DNA of 38,033 nucleotides. It comes from an uncultured Bacteroidia bacterium. GTDB taxonomy: Bacteria; Bacteroidota; Bacteroidia; Bacteroidales; UBA932. Position numbers and translations under genes: made by a program. Shown here in pieces: positions 18,707-26,519 of this stretch (position 1 is the first letter of the stretch; every line of letters starts with the position of its first letter). The notes beneath the pieces are model-generated. The model saw only the letters and a list, made by a program, of their open reading frames with translations, had not been told where the DNA came from and searched no databases. The stretch is taken from positions 1 to 38,033 of the forward strand of contig CACZHP010000028.1 of the NCBI GenBank assembly GCA_902780935.1, in the 5' to 3' direction.

Positions 18707-19639
18707 ATGAGAAATGTATTCCTGCTTTCCATTCTTGCCGTGATGGTCTGCGCTTGCGGGGAGAAGACGATAACTGGGGTCAGTTATCCTGAACCCCCTG
18801 TGGAAATACTTCGCAGCGGGGCTTTCGGGATGAAACTGATCAATTATTTCAACATCATCCAAGCCCCGGACGGGACTTACAGGATGTATTTCTCGGGTAA
18901 TGAGAAAAATTCGATCGCGGAAGATGAATGGAGCCAGAACCTTTATCTCGCGGAGTCGTCCGATGGCTTCCACTATGAGTTGAAAACCAAGATAATGGAT
19001 TCTCTGATCGAGTCTTCAGTCTGTTTGGTGGAGGATAAGGATTGGCCTTACCGCCTGGTCGGCAACCAGAAAGTGGACGGGAAGCATTGTATGTTCCTCT
19101 GGAGATCCAAGGATGGGGTAGAATTTGTCGATCCTAAGTTGCTTTACGACTTCAAACACGACACCCAGAACGTCTTCGTTCCCAGGGGAAAACGGATGAC
19201 GCTTTATTCACGGCAGACTCAAGAGCACTTCCAGAACCGTAGAGTCACGTTAGCGGACTTCACCCTCGATGGTGAGGCTCTAGGAGAACCGGAGATCATG
19301 GCGGGCGACTGCCTGTATAACTCCGCTGCATGCAAGGTGGACGATCGTTACGACCTGCTGTTCCCGACCTATTACAACACCCATGGGGGTACCACCGACG
19401 GCAGTTGGTTTAGGACATATCTGGCGGACGGCAGTTTTGTGCGGGAGCTCCCTTGTGAGTTGAACCGCTGGGTCGAACCCGACGAACTGTGGGCTCTGGC
19501 ATCCCCGGGATTCATATTCATAGGAGGGGAGAGATACCTTGCCTTTGCCACCAGGACAGCATCTCATGACCATAGCCATGAGGGTATGATCAGCAAATAC
19601 AAGCTGATAAAGGTCGTCCTGGAATATGATAATCAGTGA
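18707..19639 (+). CDS. Beta-propeller lipoprotein, glycosidase-like (GH43/GH32/GH130 fold)
   Basis: A 310-residue lipoprotein (signal 1-16, Cys17 or Cys15 in MVCACG). The body shows repeated blade-like units such as APDGTYRMYFSGN (about 52-64), LYLAESSDGFHYE, MFLWRSKDGVEF and GGERYLAFATRT, typical of five-bladed propellers of the GH43/GH32/GH130 group. I cannot match the catalytic acids of any one family, so enzyme activity is unproven; it may be a glycan-binding propeller. It starts 2 bases after the macroglobulin stop, so the two are cotranscribed. Its 3' end overlaps the end of the convergent PAP2-GH43 gene by 7 bases. Confidence 0.7.
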   Translation: MRNVFLLSILAVMVCACGEKTITGVSYPEPPVEILRSGAFGMKLINYFNIIQAPDGTYRMYFSGNEKNSIAEDEWSQNLYLAESSDGFHYELKTKIMDSLIESSVCLVEDKDWPYRLVGNQKVDGKHCMFLWRSKDGVEFVDPKLLYDFKHDTQNVFVPRGKRMTLYSRQTQEHFQNRRVTLADFTLDGEALGEPEIMAGDCLYNSAACKVDDRYDLLFPTYYNTHGGTTDGSWFRTYLADGSFVRELPCELNRWVEPDELWALASPGFIFIGGERYLAFATRTASHDHSHEGMISKYKLIKVVLEYDNQ

Positions 19640-21315
19640 CGTAGTTTGCTGGCAGGGACTCCGTCGAAGGAGATCTTGACGGGAAGAATCCTGCCATCCT
19701 GGTCAAAATACAGCCTCTCGATGCAGACCACCCTATGGTTCCCGTCAGAGCTTTGAAGGGGGTGCCGGTGATAGACGATGTAGTATTCGTCTTTTCCGGG
19801 CCCCTTCATTACGGAATGGTGCCCGGCTCCGGTCGCGACTTCCATGTCTGACTCAAGGATGGTGCCGATGCGCTCGAACGGGCCGAAGGGGCTGTCGGAG
19901 ATGGCGTAGGCCACCCGGTAGTCGGGGCCTGTCCAGCCGCCCTCGCTCCACATGAAATAGTACTTTCCGTTCCTCTTCAACATGAAGGGACCCTCGACGT
20001 AGCCTTTTGGGGTGACTTCCTTGAACATGGTTCCGTCCTCAAAGGGAACCAGGCTCTTAAGGTCGTCTCCAAGCTTTACGATATTGCAGTGCTGCCAGCC
20101 GCCGTAGTACATGTAGTAGGTCCCGTCGTCGTCCTTGAACACGAACTGGTCGATGGGCTGGGCCCCGTTGATGACTTCGTCAATAAGCGGATGACCGAGA
20201 GCGTCCTTGAAAGGTCCGGCCGGATTGTCGGCGACAGCCACCCCGATGCCGCCCTCGCCTTTCTCATGCATGTCGTTGGCTCCGAAGTAGATGTAATATG
20301 TGCCGTCTTTCTCGATGACGGACGGAGCCCAGAGGGCCCGGCGCAGCCAGCTGATGTTTTCTTTGGAGAGAACCTTCTCGTGCCTTGTCCAGTGGACCAG
20401 GTCCCTTGAGGAAAACGCGTCCATGAAAAGCTGTTCGTCAAATGGTCTCGACCAGGTGGGATAAATCCAGTACTCATTGCCGAAGACCACTCCCTCTGGA
20501 TCGGCGTACCAGCCTGGGAACAAGGGATTTCCGCTGACTTTGCTATGCGTCCCGAAACGTGACAGCGCGTCGATCTCCTTTTGGGCCTTCTTCAAGTCTT
20601 TGCGGAATTCTTCGTTTGAGTGGAGCACGGCCACGATTCCGGAAGCAGCTGTTCTGGCTTCCTGGACATCACTCTGATAGTGGTAGCCGAGGATGACGCG
20701 GCTCGCCCCATACCTGTATCCCACTTCCAGGATGTCCTGGCTCCTTTCCGGAAGCAGCTCCGACAAGATGAGGGCCATCGTCCAGCCTCTTGTAGTGTGG
20801 CCCGATGGATATGAAGCCGACTCCCTGAGGCTCTCCTCATCCTCCGGGAGTCCAGTGGGTTCGGAGAACTCGATATACGGGCGGATGCGGGAGTAATATG
20901 ACTTGATCTTTTTGTTGGCGGCGGAAGATGTCTTGGTCGCCTTGGAAAGGAGACGATACAGGTTGGGCGTGAGTTCCTCGCTGAACCTCAGCCCGATAGC
21001 CTCTTCGAACAGCCTCGACATGTAATCCATGGAGGAAGCGGCATCCTCTTTCGCGACCCTTCCCCGGGCTCTTTCCCGGACAGTCTTTCCCCATTCGTAA
21101 TACGCCTTGTCTCCGGCGAACCTGGGATCATCTGCCTTGACCGGTGCGGGAATGATAGCGACCGCATCCGGCAACGAGGCTGTCTGGAAATATCTCTTGG
21201 CGGAGGCCTCTGATGACTGGCCTTGCTTTACGGTGCCGCAGGAAGACACGAAGACGATGATCGCGGCCGCCAGGACGGCCTGCAATACTGCGGAGTTTCT
21301 TCTCGGTTTGCTCAT
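19633..21315 (-). CDS. PAP2-type acid phosphatase fused to GH43 glycosidase, lipoprotein
   Basis: A 560-residue lipoprotein (VSSC, Cys26) with two complete enzyme domains. Residues about 45-245 are a class A/PAP2 acid phosphatase with all three motifs: K-x6-RP (Lys138, Arg145-Pro146), SYPSGHTTRGW (168-178) and SR-x5-H-x3-D (Ser205-Arg206, His212, Asp216). Residues about 260-555 are a GH43 five-bladed propeller: GWYADPEGVVF (268-278, likely base Asp272), RRALWAPSVIEKDGTYYIYFG (325-345), PIDQFVFKDDDGTYYMYYG (387-405, Asp389) and YVEGPFMLKRNGKYYF (439-454, likely acid Glu441). The junction has no frameshift or stop, and the linker is short. Substrate is unknown: a phosphorylated glycan is a natural guess. 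GH43 members act mainly on arabinosides and xylosides. Confidence 0.9.
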   Translation of the reverse strand: MSKPRRNSAVLQAVLAAAIIVFVSSCGTVKQGQSSEASAKRYFQTASLPDAVAIIPAPVKADDPRFAGDKAYYEWGKTVRERARGRVAKEDAASSMDYMSRLFEEAIGLRFSEELTPNLYRLLSKATKTSSAANKKIKSYYSRIRPYIEFSEPTGLPEDEESLRESASYPSGHTTRGWTMALILSELLPERSQDILEVGYRYGASRVILGYHYQSDVQEARTAASGIVAVLHSNEEFRKDLKKAQKEIDALSRFGTHSKVSGNPLFPGWYADPEGVVFGNEYWIYPTWSRPFDEQLFMDAFSSRDLVHWTRHEKVLSKENISWLRRALWAPSVIEKDGTYYIYFGANDMHEKGEGGIGVAVADNPAGPFKDALGHPLIDEVINGAQPIDQFVFKDDDGTYYMYYGGWQHCNIVKLGDDLKSLVPFEDGTMFKEVTPKGYVEGPFMLKRNGKYYFMWSEGGWTGPDYRVAYAISDSPFGPFERIGTILESDMEVATGAGHHSVMKGPGKDEYYIVYHRHPLQSSDGNHRVVCIERLYFDQDGRILPVKISFDGVPASKLRH

Positions 21316-21384
21316 ATACTGATTCTAACTATTCAAAAACAGTCCGCAATATATGTAAAACTTCCGAATTCCCGGCTGGAATAT

Positions 21385-21415
21385 TTTGTGGAATTGAAAA
21401 ACTGTAGTATTTTTG
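21385..21415 (+). promoter_or_regulatory. Promoter of tRNA-Val
   Basis: TTTG (21385-21388), 19 bases, TATTTTTG (21408-21415), 28 bases before the tRNA 5' end. It is probably also the only promoter for the esterase behind it. Confidence 0.65.
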
Positions 21416-21443
21416 CAACTCCCCGAAAGGTGGTGACAAGTCT

Positions 21444-21518
21444 GGAAGCATAGCTCAGCTGGTTCAGAGCACCTGCCTTACAAGCAGGGGGTCACTGGTT
21501 CGAATCCAGTTGTTTCCA
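21444..21518 (+). tRNA. tRNA-Val (anticodon TAC)
   Basis: A 75-base cloverleaf. Acceptor GGAAGCA (21444-21450) pairs with TGTTTCC (21511-21517; one G-T pair), followed by discriminator A. The D-arm GCTC/GAGC, anticodon stem CCTGC/GCAGG with loop CTTACAA (anticodon TAC at 21479-21481) and T-arm ACTGG-TTCGAAT-CCAGT are all intact. CCA is not encoded. Confidence 0.95.
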
Positions 21519-21531
21519 CTGATTGATAATG

Positions 21532-21562
21532 AAGCACTTACGTTGTCGTAGGTGCTTTTTTT
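21532..21562 (+). terminator. Rho-independent terminator after tRNA-Val
   Basis: 11-bp stem (21532-21542 with 21547-21557, one G-T pair), loop TTGT, then seven T residues (21556-21562). It ends 12 bases before the esterase ATG. Confidence 0.85.
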
Positions 21563-21574
21563 AAACAGTGAGAA

Positions 21575-22744
21575 ATGAAGAGTTTTATTTATGTCGCGGC
21601 TATGATGGCCGCATTGGCCGCAGGTTGCAAGAATAACTCTGAGAGCAAGGTCGATGAAAACACCGGAGAAGAGGTGACTCAAATGCGGGATTTCTACAAG
21701 GCTGACTTGAGCACCCTTGAAGGGCAGTGGCGAGACTCCGTCCACACTGCGCTGTCCCATATTCTCAAGGATCAGAAGATCGTCATCGGTAAATATACCA
21801 TGCCCATCTGGTGTGCTATCTACGGGAACGAGCCTTCTGACGGAAGGTCGCTGTATATATCTCTTCACGGTGGCGGGGGCGCTCCAGCCGAAGTCAATGA
21901 CCAGCAGTGGGATAACCAGAAGAATCTTTACAAGCCCTCAGAAGGTGTCTATCTCTGTCCGAGGGCGATCACGAACACCTGGGATCTACATTTCCAACCG
22001 GAGTCAGACAAGTTCTACGAGACCATCATCCAGCTCGCCGTCACCTGCTGGAATGTCAATCCCAACAAGGTTTACCTGATGGGCTATTCCGCTGGAGGTG
22101 ATGGTGTCTGGCGCTTGGCTCCCCGCATGGCTGACCATTGGGCGGCCGCCTCGATGATGGCCGGGCATCCCGGTGATGTCTCCCTCCTGAGCCTTCGCAA
22201 TACCCCTTTCATGATCTGGTGCGGAGCTCTTGACGACGCTTATGACCGCAACAAGGTCTGTGCGGAGAGGATCGAGGAGATGGACAATCTCCAGAAAGCC
22301 GACCCGGAAGGCTATATCCATGAAGGTCATATAGTCCCTGGTAAACCGCATTGGATGGATCTTGTCGATGCCGCGGCGGTGCCATGGATGGCGAAGTACA
22401 CACGTAACCCCTATCCGAAGAAAGTCGTTTGGTGCCAGGGTGATGTGATGAAGGAATATTCCTACTGGCTTGGGATTCCGCTTCAGGAAGCCAAAAAAGG
22501 CAGCCTTCTGACGGCCGCGATCGAAGGGAATACCATCAACATCAGTGACTGCGATTACTCTAAAGTGCGTATCTTCCTGAACGAGAAGCTTGTGGACCTG
22601 GGCAAGCCCGTCGTGGTCACCCATGGGGACAAGAAGTTGTTCGAGGGAACCCTCACTCCGTCCGACGCTGTCAGGAAGAAGACCCTCTTCACCCGCGACG
22701 ATCCCTCATATTCCTTCCCCTGCGTAGTCGAAGTGACATTATAA
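21575..22744 (+). CDS. Alpha/beta-hydrolase lipoprotein (PHB-depolymerase/feruloyl-esterase-like)
   Basis: A 389-residue lipoprotein (AAGC, Cys18). The alpha/beta-hydrolase core shows an oxyanion loop LHGGGGAPA (97-105) and nucleophile elbow LMGYSAGGDGVW (168-179, Ser172), with a candidate catalytic His in GKPHWMD (about 265). AASMMAGHPG follows as in esterase-D/PHB-depolymerase-like proteins. The C-terminal 90 residues look like a small beta-domain. It probably removes ester groups from a surface glycan; substrate unknown. The sulfatase follows after 10 bases. Its start lies 12 bases beyond the tRNA terminator, leaving no room for a promoter of its own. Confidence 0.85.
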   Translation: MKSFIYVAAMMAALAAGCKNNSESKVDENTGEEVTQMRDFYKADLSTLEGQWRDSVHTALSHILKDQKIVIGKYTMPIWCAIYGNEPSDGRSLYISLHGGGGAPAEVNDQQWDNQKNLYKPSEGVYLCPRAITNTWDLHFQPESDKFYETIIQLAVTCWNVNPNKVYLMGYSAGGDGVWRLAPRMADHWAAASMMAGHPGDVSLLSLRNTPFMIWCGALDDAYDRNKVCAERIEEMDNLQKADPEGYIHEGHIVPGKPHWMDLVDAAAVPWMAKYTRNPYPKKVVWCQGDVMKEYSYWLGIPLQEAKKGSLLTAAIEGNTINISDCDYSKVRIFLNEKLVDLGKPVVVTHGDKKLFEGTLTPSDAVRKKTLFTRDDPSYSFPCVVEVTL

Positions 22745-22754
22745 GTTTATTACC

Positions 22755-24239
22755 ATGTCGAGAAAGCACCTTATGTTGCCCTTTGCGGCCTTGCTGGCCG
22801 GATGCGCCGGCAACCAACCCCAAAACCCTAATGTCATCTTCATCCTCGCTGATGACCTTGGGTACGGAGACCTGGGTTGCTATGGAGCCCAGGGAGTTGA
22901 GACCCCTGTTGTGGATGGCCTCGCCAGCGAGGGCGTCCGCTGCCTGGACGCCCATTCCGTGGCCTCCACCAGCACACCCTCCAGGTACGCCCTCCTGACG
23001 GGACAATATCCCTGGCGAAAGGCCGGGACTGACATCGCTGCCGGCAACGCCAGCATGATCATATCCCCGGATCAGTTCACTGTGGCCGACATGCTGAAGA
23101 CCTGCGGCTATACCACCGGGGCGGTTGGCAAGTGGCATCTGGGCCTTGGCTCAGAGACAGGGAAGCAGGACTGGAACGGGAAGCTGGACCAGGATCTTTC
23201 CGACATAGGGTTTGATTATCATTATATCATGGCCGCGACTTCCGACCGGGTGCCCTGTGTCTTTATCGAGAACGGCCGCGTCGTGAATCATGATCCCGAA
23301 CACCCCATAGAGGTGAGCTACAAGGGCAATTTCGAGGGTGAGCCCACCGGGAAAGACAATCCCGAACTGCTTTACAACCTGCGTTCTAGCCATGGCCATG
23401 ACATGTCCATCGTCAACGGTATCGGCCGTATAGGCTGGATGAAGGGGGGCGGCAGGGCTCTGTGGAAGGACGAGTCCATCGCCGACTCGCTCGCCGCTCA
23501 TGCCGTGCGTTTCATCGAAGAGAACGCAGACCATCCGTTCTTCCTGTATTTCGCCACGAATGACATCCATGTGCCGAGGTTCCCTGCCGAGCGATTCAGG
23601 GGCGCCAGCACTATGGGACTCCGGGGAGATGCGATCGCCCAGTTCGACTGGAGCGTCGGGGAGATCCTCAAGGCTCTGGAAAGACTTGGCCTTGAGAAGA
23701 ATACGATAGTCGTCCTGACGAGCGACAACGGCCCGGTTTTGGATGACGGATACGATGATAAGGCCGAGGAACTGGTCGGAGACCATCGTCCCGCCGGACC
23801 TTGGCGCGGAGGAAAGTATTCCGCGTACGAGGGTGGCACGGCGGTTCCGCTTATCATCCGATGGCCTGGTCATATCGCCAAGGGACAGGAGGATGGCCGC
23901 CTTATCTCCCATATTGACGGATTCCGCTCCCTGGCTAATCTCCTGGGTGTCGAAATACCCGAGGGAGCCGCTCCCGACAGCCGTGACTTCAGGGATGCCG
24001 GATATGCGATGGAGATGTCCAACGACCACACCCTTTCGGTCTGTGACGAGGATTGGAAGTATATTTCCCCGTCCAATGGTCCTGAGATGATCAAGTGGGG
24101 ACCGAAGATAGAGACAGGTTACAGGCCTTACGAGCAGTTGTTCTCCCGTTCAGCTGATCCGGGCGAGACGGAGAATCTCGCGGAGAATAAACCGGACATC
24201 ACCGCCCGTTTCCGGGAGATTGTCCGGAAAGAACGCTGA
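22755..24239 (+). CDS. S1-family sulfatase lipoprotein, Ser-type
   Basis: A 494-residue lipoprotein (LAGC, Cys17). The sulfatase fold opens with NVIFILADDLGYGDLGCYG (26-44; Asp33 and Asp34 bind calcium). The activation motif STPSRYALLTG (73-83) has Ser73 where formylglycine is made, so it is Ser-type and needs the anaerobic sulfatase-maturing enzyme. GKWHLG (about 125-130) and LTSDNGP (about 317-323) complete the site. It removes sulfate esters from glycans; the substrate cannot be told from sequence. Cotranscribed with the esterase. Confidence 0.93.
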   Translation: MSRKHLMLPFAALLAGCAGNQPQNPNVIFILADDLGYGDLGCYGAQGVETPVVDGLASEGVRCLDAHSVASTSTPSRYALLTGQYPWRKAGTDIAAGNASMIISPDQFTVADMLKTCGYTTGAVGKWHLGLGSETGKQDWNGKLDQDLSDIGFDYHYIMAATSDRVPCVFIENGRVVNHDPEHPIEVSYKGNFEGEPTGKDNPELLYNLRSSHGHDMSIVNGIGRIGWMKGGGRALWKDESIADSLAAHAVRFIEENADHPFFLYFATNDIHVPRFPAERFRGASTMGLRGDAIAQFDWSVGEILKALERLGLEKNTIVVLTSDNGPVLDDGYDDKAEELVGDHRPAGPWRGGKYSAYEGGTAVPLIIRWPGHIAKGQEDGRLISHIDGFRSLANLLGVEIPEGAAPDSRDFRDAGYAMEMSNDHTLSVCDEDWKYISPSNGPEMIKWGPKIETGYRPYEQLFSRSADPGETENLAENKPDITARFREIVRKER

Positions 24240-24258
24240 TTCTGGAGAAGCATATTTG

Positions 24259-24518
24259 TCATTCCCCGGTCAAGGCTTTTTTGACTATGTTGTAGTAGTC
24301 ATAAGAGCCGATCACGGCATATTCCTTGGCTCCCAAGACCCAATGAACTCTTCTTTCCCATTCGGCGGCATCTACTCTGGCCCAGTCCTGGGGAGGAACC
24401 CCGGAGTTGGGGCTGCAGAAACGGACGGCCCCGGCACCGGGCCGGAAGCCTTATGGCCACATGAAGGCAGGAAGGCCGCTGACAAGATCGCCAAGACTAG
24501 TATCAACGTTTTTCTCAT
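24259..24518 (-). pseudogene. Small lipoprotein gene broken by a frameshift
   Basis: Starting at 24518 (MRKTLILVLAILSAAFLPSCG, lipobox LPSC), the frame carries a Sec/lipobox leader and a Gly/Pro/Ser spacer, then runs into an early stop at 24372. From about 24410 a different frame continues as a clearly protein-like tail (QDWARVDAAEW..., then HWVLGAKEYAVIGSYDYY, ending KKALTGE) to a stop at 24259. That frame has a stop upstream and no start of its own, so the two halves were one gene of about 85 residues. The break lies in a C/G-run region near 24400, so slippage or a sequencing indel is likely. Family not recognised. Confidence 0.55.
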
Positions 24519-24564
24519 GAATATAAAAATAAGCGTTTTTAACGGGATTATCACGTTAATCGGC

Positions 24565-24572
24565 TATATTTG
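24565..24572 (+). promoter_or_regulatory. Possible -7 box before the PhzF remnant
   Basis: TATATTTG matches TAnnTTTG, but it lies only 4 bases before the remnant's ATG at 24577 and no clear TTG is seen upstream. It could now serve the ThuA gene at 24741. Confidence 0.35.
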
Positions 24573-24576
24573 TAAC

Positions 24577-24732
24577 ATGAGACAGTACATTGTTGACGCT
24601 TTTGCCGAGGAACTTTTTACCGGCAATCCAGCGGCCGTTCTCCCTTGCCGGGAGATGCCATCCCCAGAGCTGATGCAAAGGCCTGTCTGTTCATGGAAGG
24701 AGACATCCCTTTTGATTTGTAATATTCAATAA
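24577..24732 (+). pseudogene. Truncated PhzF family protein
   Basis: The first 34 or so residues match the start of PhzF-type isomerases/epimerases (RQYIVDAFAEELFTGNPAAV, then PSPELMQ), which normally continue for about 260 more residues. After ELMQ the sequence loses all resemblance and stops within 20 codons. The following 9 bases lead into the ThuA gene, so the missing part is deleted rather than frameshifted. The N-terminal DAFA...GNPAAV block is a family hallmark, so the identification is good even though so little remains. Confidence 0.7.
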
Positions 24733-24740
24733 ATATCTGA

Positions 24741-25661
24741 ATGAGAATTATTTCCAATCTTTTTGCAATCGGGCTGACCCTAATTTCGGCCTTATTTACG
24801 GCCTGTGGCAGCAAGCCGATCCAAGGGGTCATCATCACTGGACAGAACAACCATAACTGGCCTGTGAGCCATCAGGCGATCAAGATGACGCTCGAGAATT
24901 CCGGGCTTTTCAAGATGGATGTCGCCATTTCACCGGCGGCTGGAGAGGATATGTCCGGCTTCGATGTTGATTTCAGCAAGTACCAGTTTGTCTTCCTGGA
25001 CTATAACGGAGATCCCTGGCCGGAGAAGATGAATGAAGCCTTTCTTGATTTTGTCAGGAACGGCGGGGGAGTGGTTGTCTATCATGCCGCCGATAATTCT
25101 TTCTCCAGTTGGGATGAGTACAATAAGATAATCGCTCTTGGCGGCTGGGGCGGAAGGAACGAGAAATCAGGACCTTATGTCTATTGGAAGGATGGGGCCC
25201 TTGTCAAGGACACTTCCGAGGGCTTCGGTGGATCGCATGGCGCGAGGCATGAGTTCGTCCTCAATCAAAGGGTCGCTTCCCATCCTATTTTGGAAGGTCT
25301 TCCGGAGCATTGGAAACACGCTTCTGATGAGCTTTATGACAGGCTTCGCGGCCCAGGGAACATCAAGGATTGCCTCTACACGGCATATTCCCCGGTAGAG
25401 AAAGGCGGATCAGGACGTGAAGAGCCCCAAATCTTTACCGTCGAATACGGCAAGGGCAAGATATTCCACATCACCATGGGACATTGTGGCGAGACCCTTG
25501 AAGATAATCCAGCGATGCAGTGCGCAGGATTCCAGACCATGCTCTTAAGGGGATCGGAATGGTGCGCCACCGGCAAGGTCAAACAAAAAGTCCCTGCCGA
25601 TTTCCCGACAGAGACTCAAGTTTCTCTTAGACCGGATTACAAGCCAGTCATTAATAAGTAG
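24741..25661 (+). CDS. ThuA domain lipoprotein
   Basis: A 306-residue lipoprotein (FTACG, Cys22). The rest is a ThuA-like (trehalose utilization, glutamine-amidotransferase-fold) domain: GVIITGQNNHNW (about 29-40), FVFLDYNGDPWPE (about 89-101), GGGVVVYHAADNSFSSW (about 108-124), then the HPILEGLP block and FHITMGHCGET (about 239-249). ThuA proteins in Bacteroidetes often accompany glycan or sugar-oxidation genes; the reaction is uncertain. It follows the truncated PhzF gene after 8 bases and ends 4 bases from the convergent M48 gene. Confidence 0.88.
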   Translation: MRIISNLFAIGLTLISALFTACGSKPIQGVIITGQNNHNWPVSHQAIKMTLENSGLFKMDVAISPAAGEDMSGFDVDFSKYQFVFLDYNGDPWPEKMNEAFLDFVRNGGGVVVYHAADNSFSSWDEYNKIIALGGWGGRNEKSGPYVYWKDGALVKDTSEGFGGSHGARHEFVLNQRVASHPILEGLPEHWKHASDELYDRLRGPGNIKDCLYTAYSPVEKGGSGREEPQIFTVEYGKGKIFHITMGHCGETLEDNPAMQCAGFQTMLLRGSEWCATGKVKQKVPADFPTETQVSLRPDYKPVINK

Positions 25662-25670
25662 ATACTTATT
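25653..25670. repeat. Perfect inverted repeat over two convergent stops
   Basis: AATAAGTA-GA-TACTTATT: an 8-bp perfect stem with a 2-base centre, covering the ThuA stop and the end of the M48 gene. The stem is AT-rich, so it is weak as a terminator; it may also be chance. Confidence 0.4.
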
Positions 25671-26472
25671 TCTTTGCTGGACGCTTGTAGCCGTCTTGTG
25701 TAGCGCGTTGCGACATGGTCGCGATGCGCTTTTCTGTTGACGGGTGGTCGGAGAATATCTCCGAGACGGCTGAGCTGGATGACGCCGCCTGGGTTCCGGC
25801 TGAAGCTCCCCCGTTCGAGAGGCTCAACAATTTCTCAAATGACATCGCCATTGCCCAAGGGTTTTTCTTGTGGGCGACGAGGAAGTCGTAGCCGTAATCG
25901 TCGGCCTGGGCTTCTTGCTTGCGGGAGAATTTCGCGCTCATGAGGGCCTCTCCGAGATCCCCGAGCTGGGAAGCGGTCAGTACAGCCACAGTTCCTCCAG
26001 TGGAGACAACCGCGTCCCTGATTGCGGAATTGCGGAGGGCTGCCTTGTACTGCTTCAGGGAATGTTTGAGAGCGACGTGGCCGATCTCATGGCCAACGAC
26101 CCCAAGAACCTCGTCATCAGTCATCCTGTCCAGAAGCCCGGTGTAGATCCTGACACTTCCGTCGGCGCAAGCGAAGGCGTTGACATCGTTGGTCTGGTAA
26201 ACCTTGAAATTCAGCGGAGTGCCATCGACGGAGGTGATGCCTTTGGTGAGGTTGCGGACCCTCTTGACATAGGCGTTGCTCTCCGGAAGTACCTGGCTCT
26301 GAGCGTCAAGCTGCTGGACATATTGGCTGACATAAGCCTTCATCTGCTCGTCGGTGACGGACGCCGCCTGAGCTATCTTGGCGCCGCTTGAGAGAAGATA
26401 AGCCGCGTTGAAGTTCTCGCTGCAAGAGACCAGAGTCAAAACAGCGGCCAAAGAGGCCAGAATCTTTTTCAT
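25666..26472 (-). CDS. M48 family metalloprotease lipoprotein
   Basis: A 268-residue lipoprotein (LVSC, Cys17). The M48 zinc site is GHEIGHVALKH (127-137; His128, Glu129, His132), and the third ligand Glu lies in RKQEAQADDYGYDF (about 184-197). The family segments FACADGSVRIYTGLLDRM (about 100-117) and SDHPSTEKRI (near the C-terminus) are present. Like LoiP/YggG proteins, it probably degrades damaged envelope proteins. It has its own -7 box upstream (26504-26511), separate from pbpC. Confidence 0.92.
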   Translation of the reverse strand: MKKILASLAAVLTLVSCSENFNAAYLLSSGAKIAQAASVTDEQMKAYVSQYVQQLDAQSQVLPESNAYVKRVRNLTKGITSVDGTPLNFKVYQTNDVNAFACADGSVRIYTGLLDRMTDDEVLGVVGHEIGHVALKHSLKQYKAALRNSAIRDAVVSTGGTVAVLTASQLGDLGEALMSAKFSRKQEAQADDYGYDFLVAHKKNPWAMAMSFEKLLSLSNGGASAGTQAASSSSAVSEIFSDHPSTEKRIATMSQRATQDGYKRPAKK

Positions 26473-26503
26473 ATCAATTGGTTTTAATTGTATTCCTAAC
26501 CTG

Positions 26504-26511
26504 CAAATATA
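26504..26511 (-). promoter_or_regulatory. -7 box of the M48 protease gene
   Basis: Minus-strand TATATTTG (TAnnTTTG) 31 bases before the ATG, in the 47-base gap after pbpC. No clear -33 TTG. Confidence 0.45.
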
Positions 26512-26519
26512 TAAAAATA

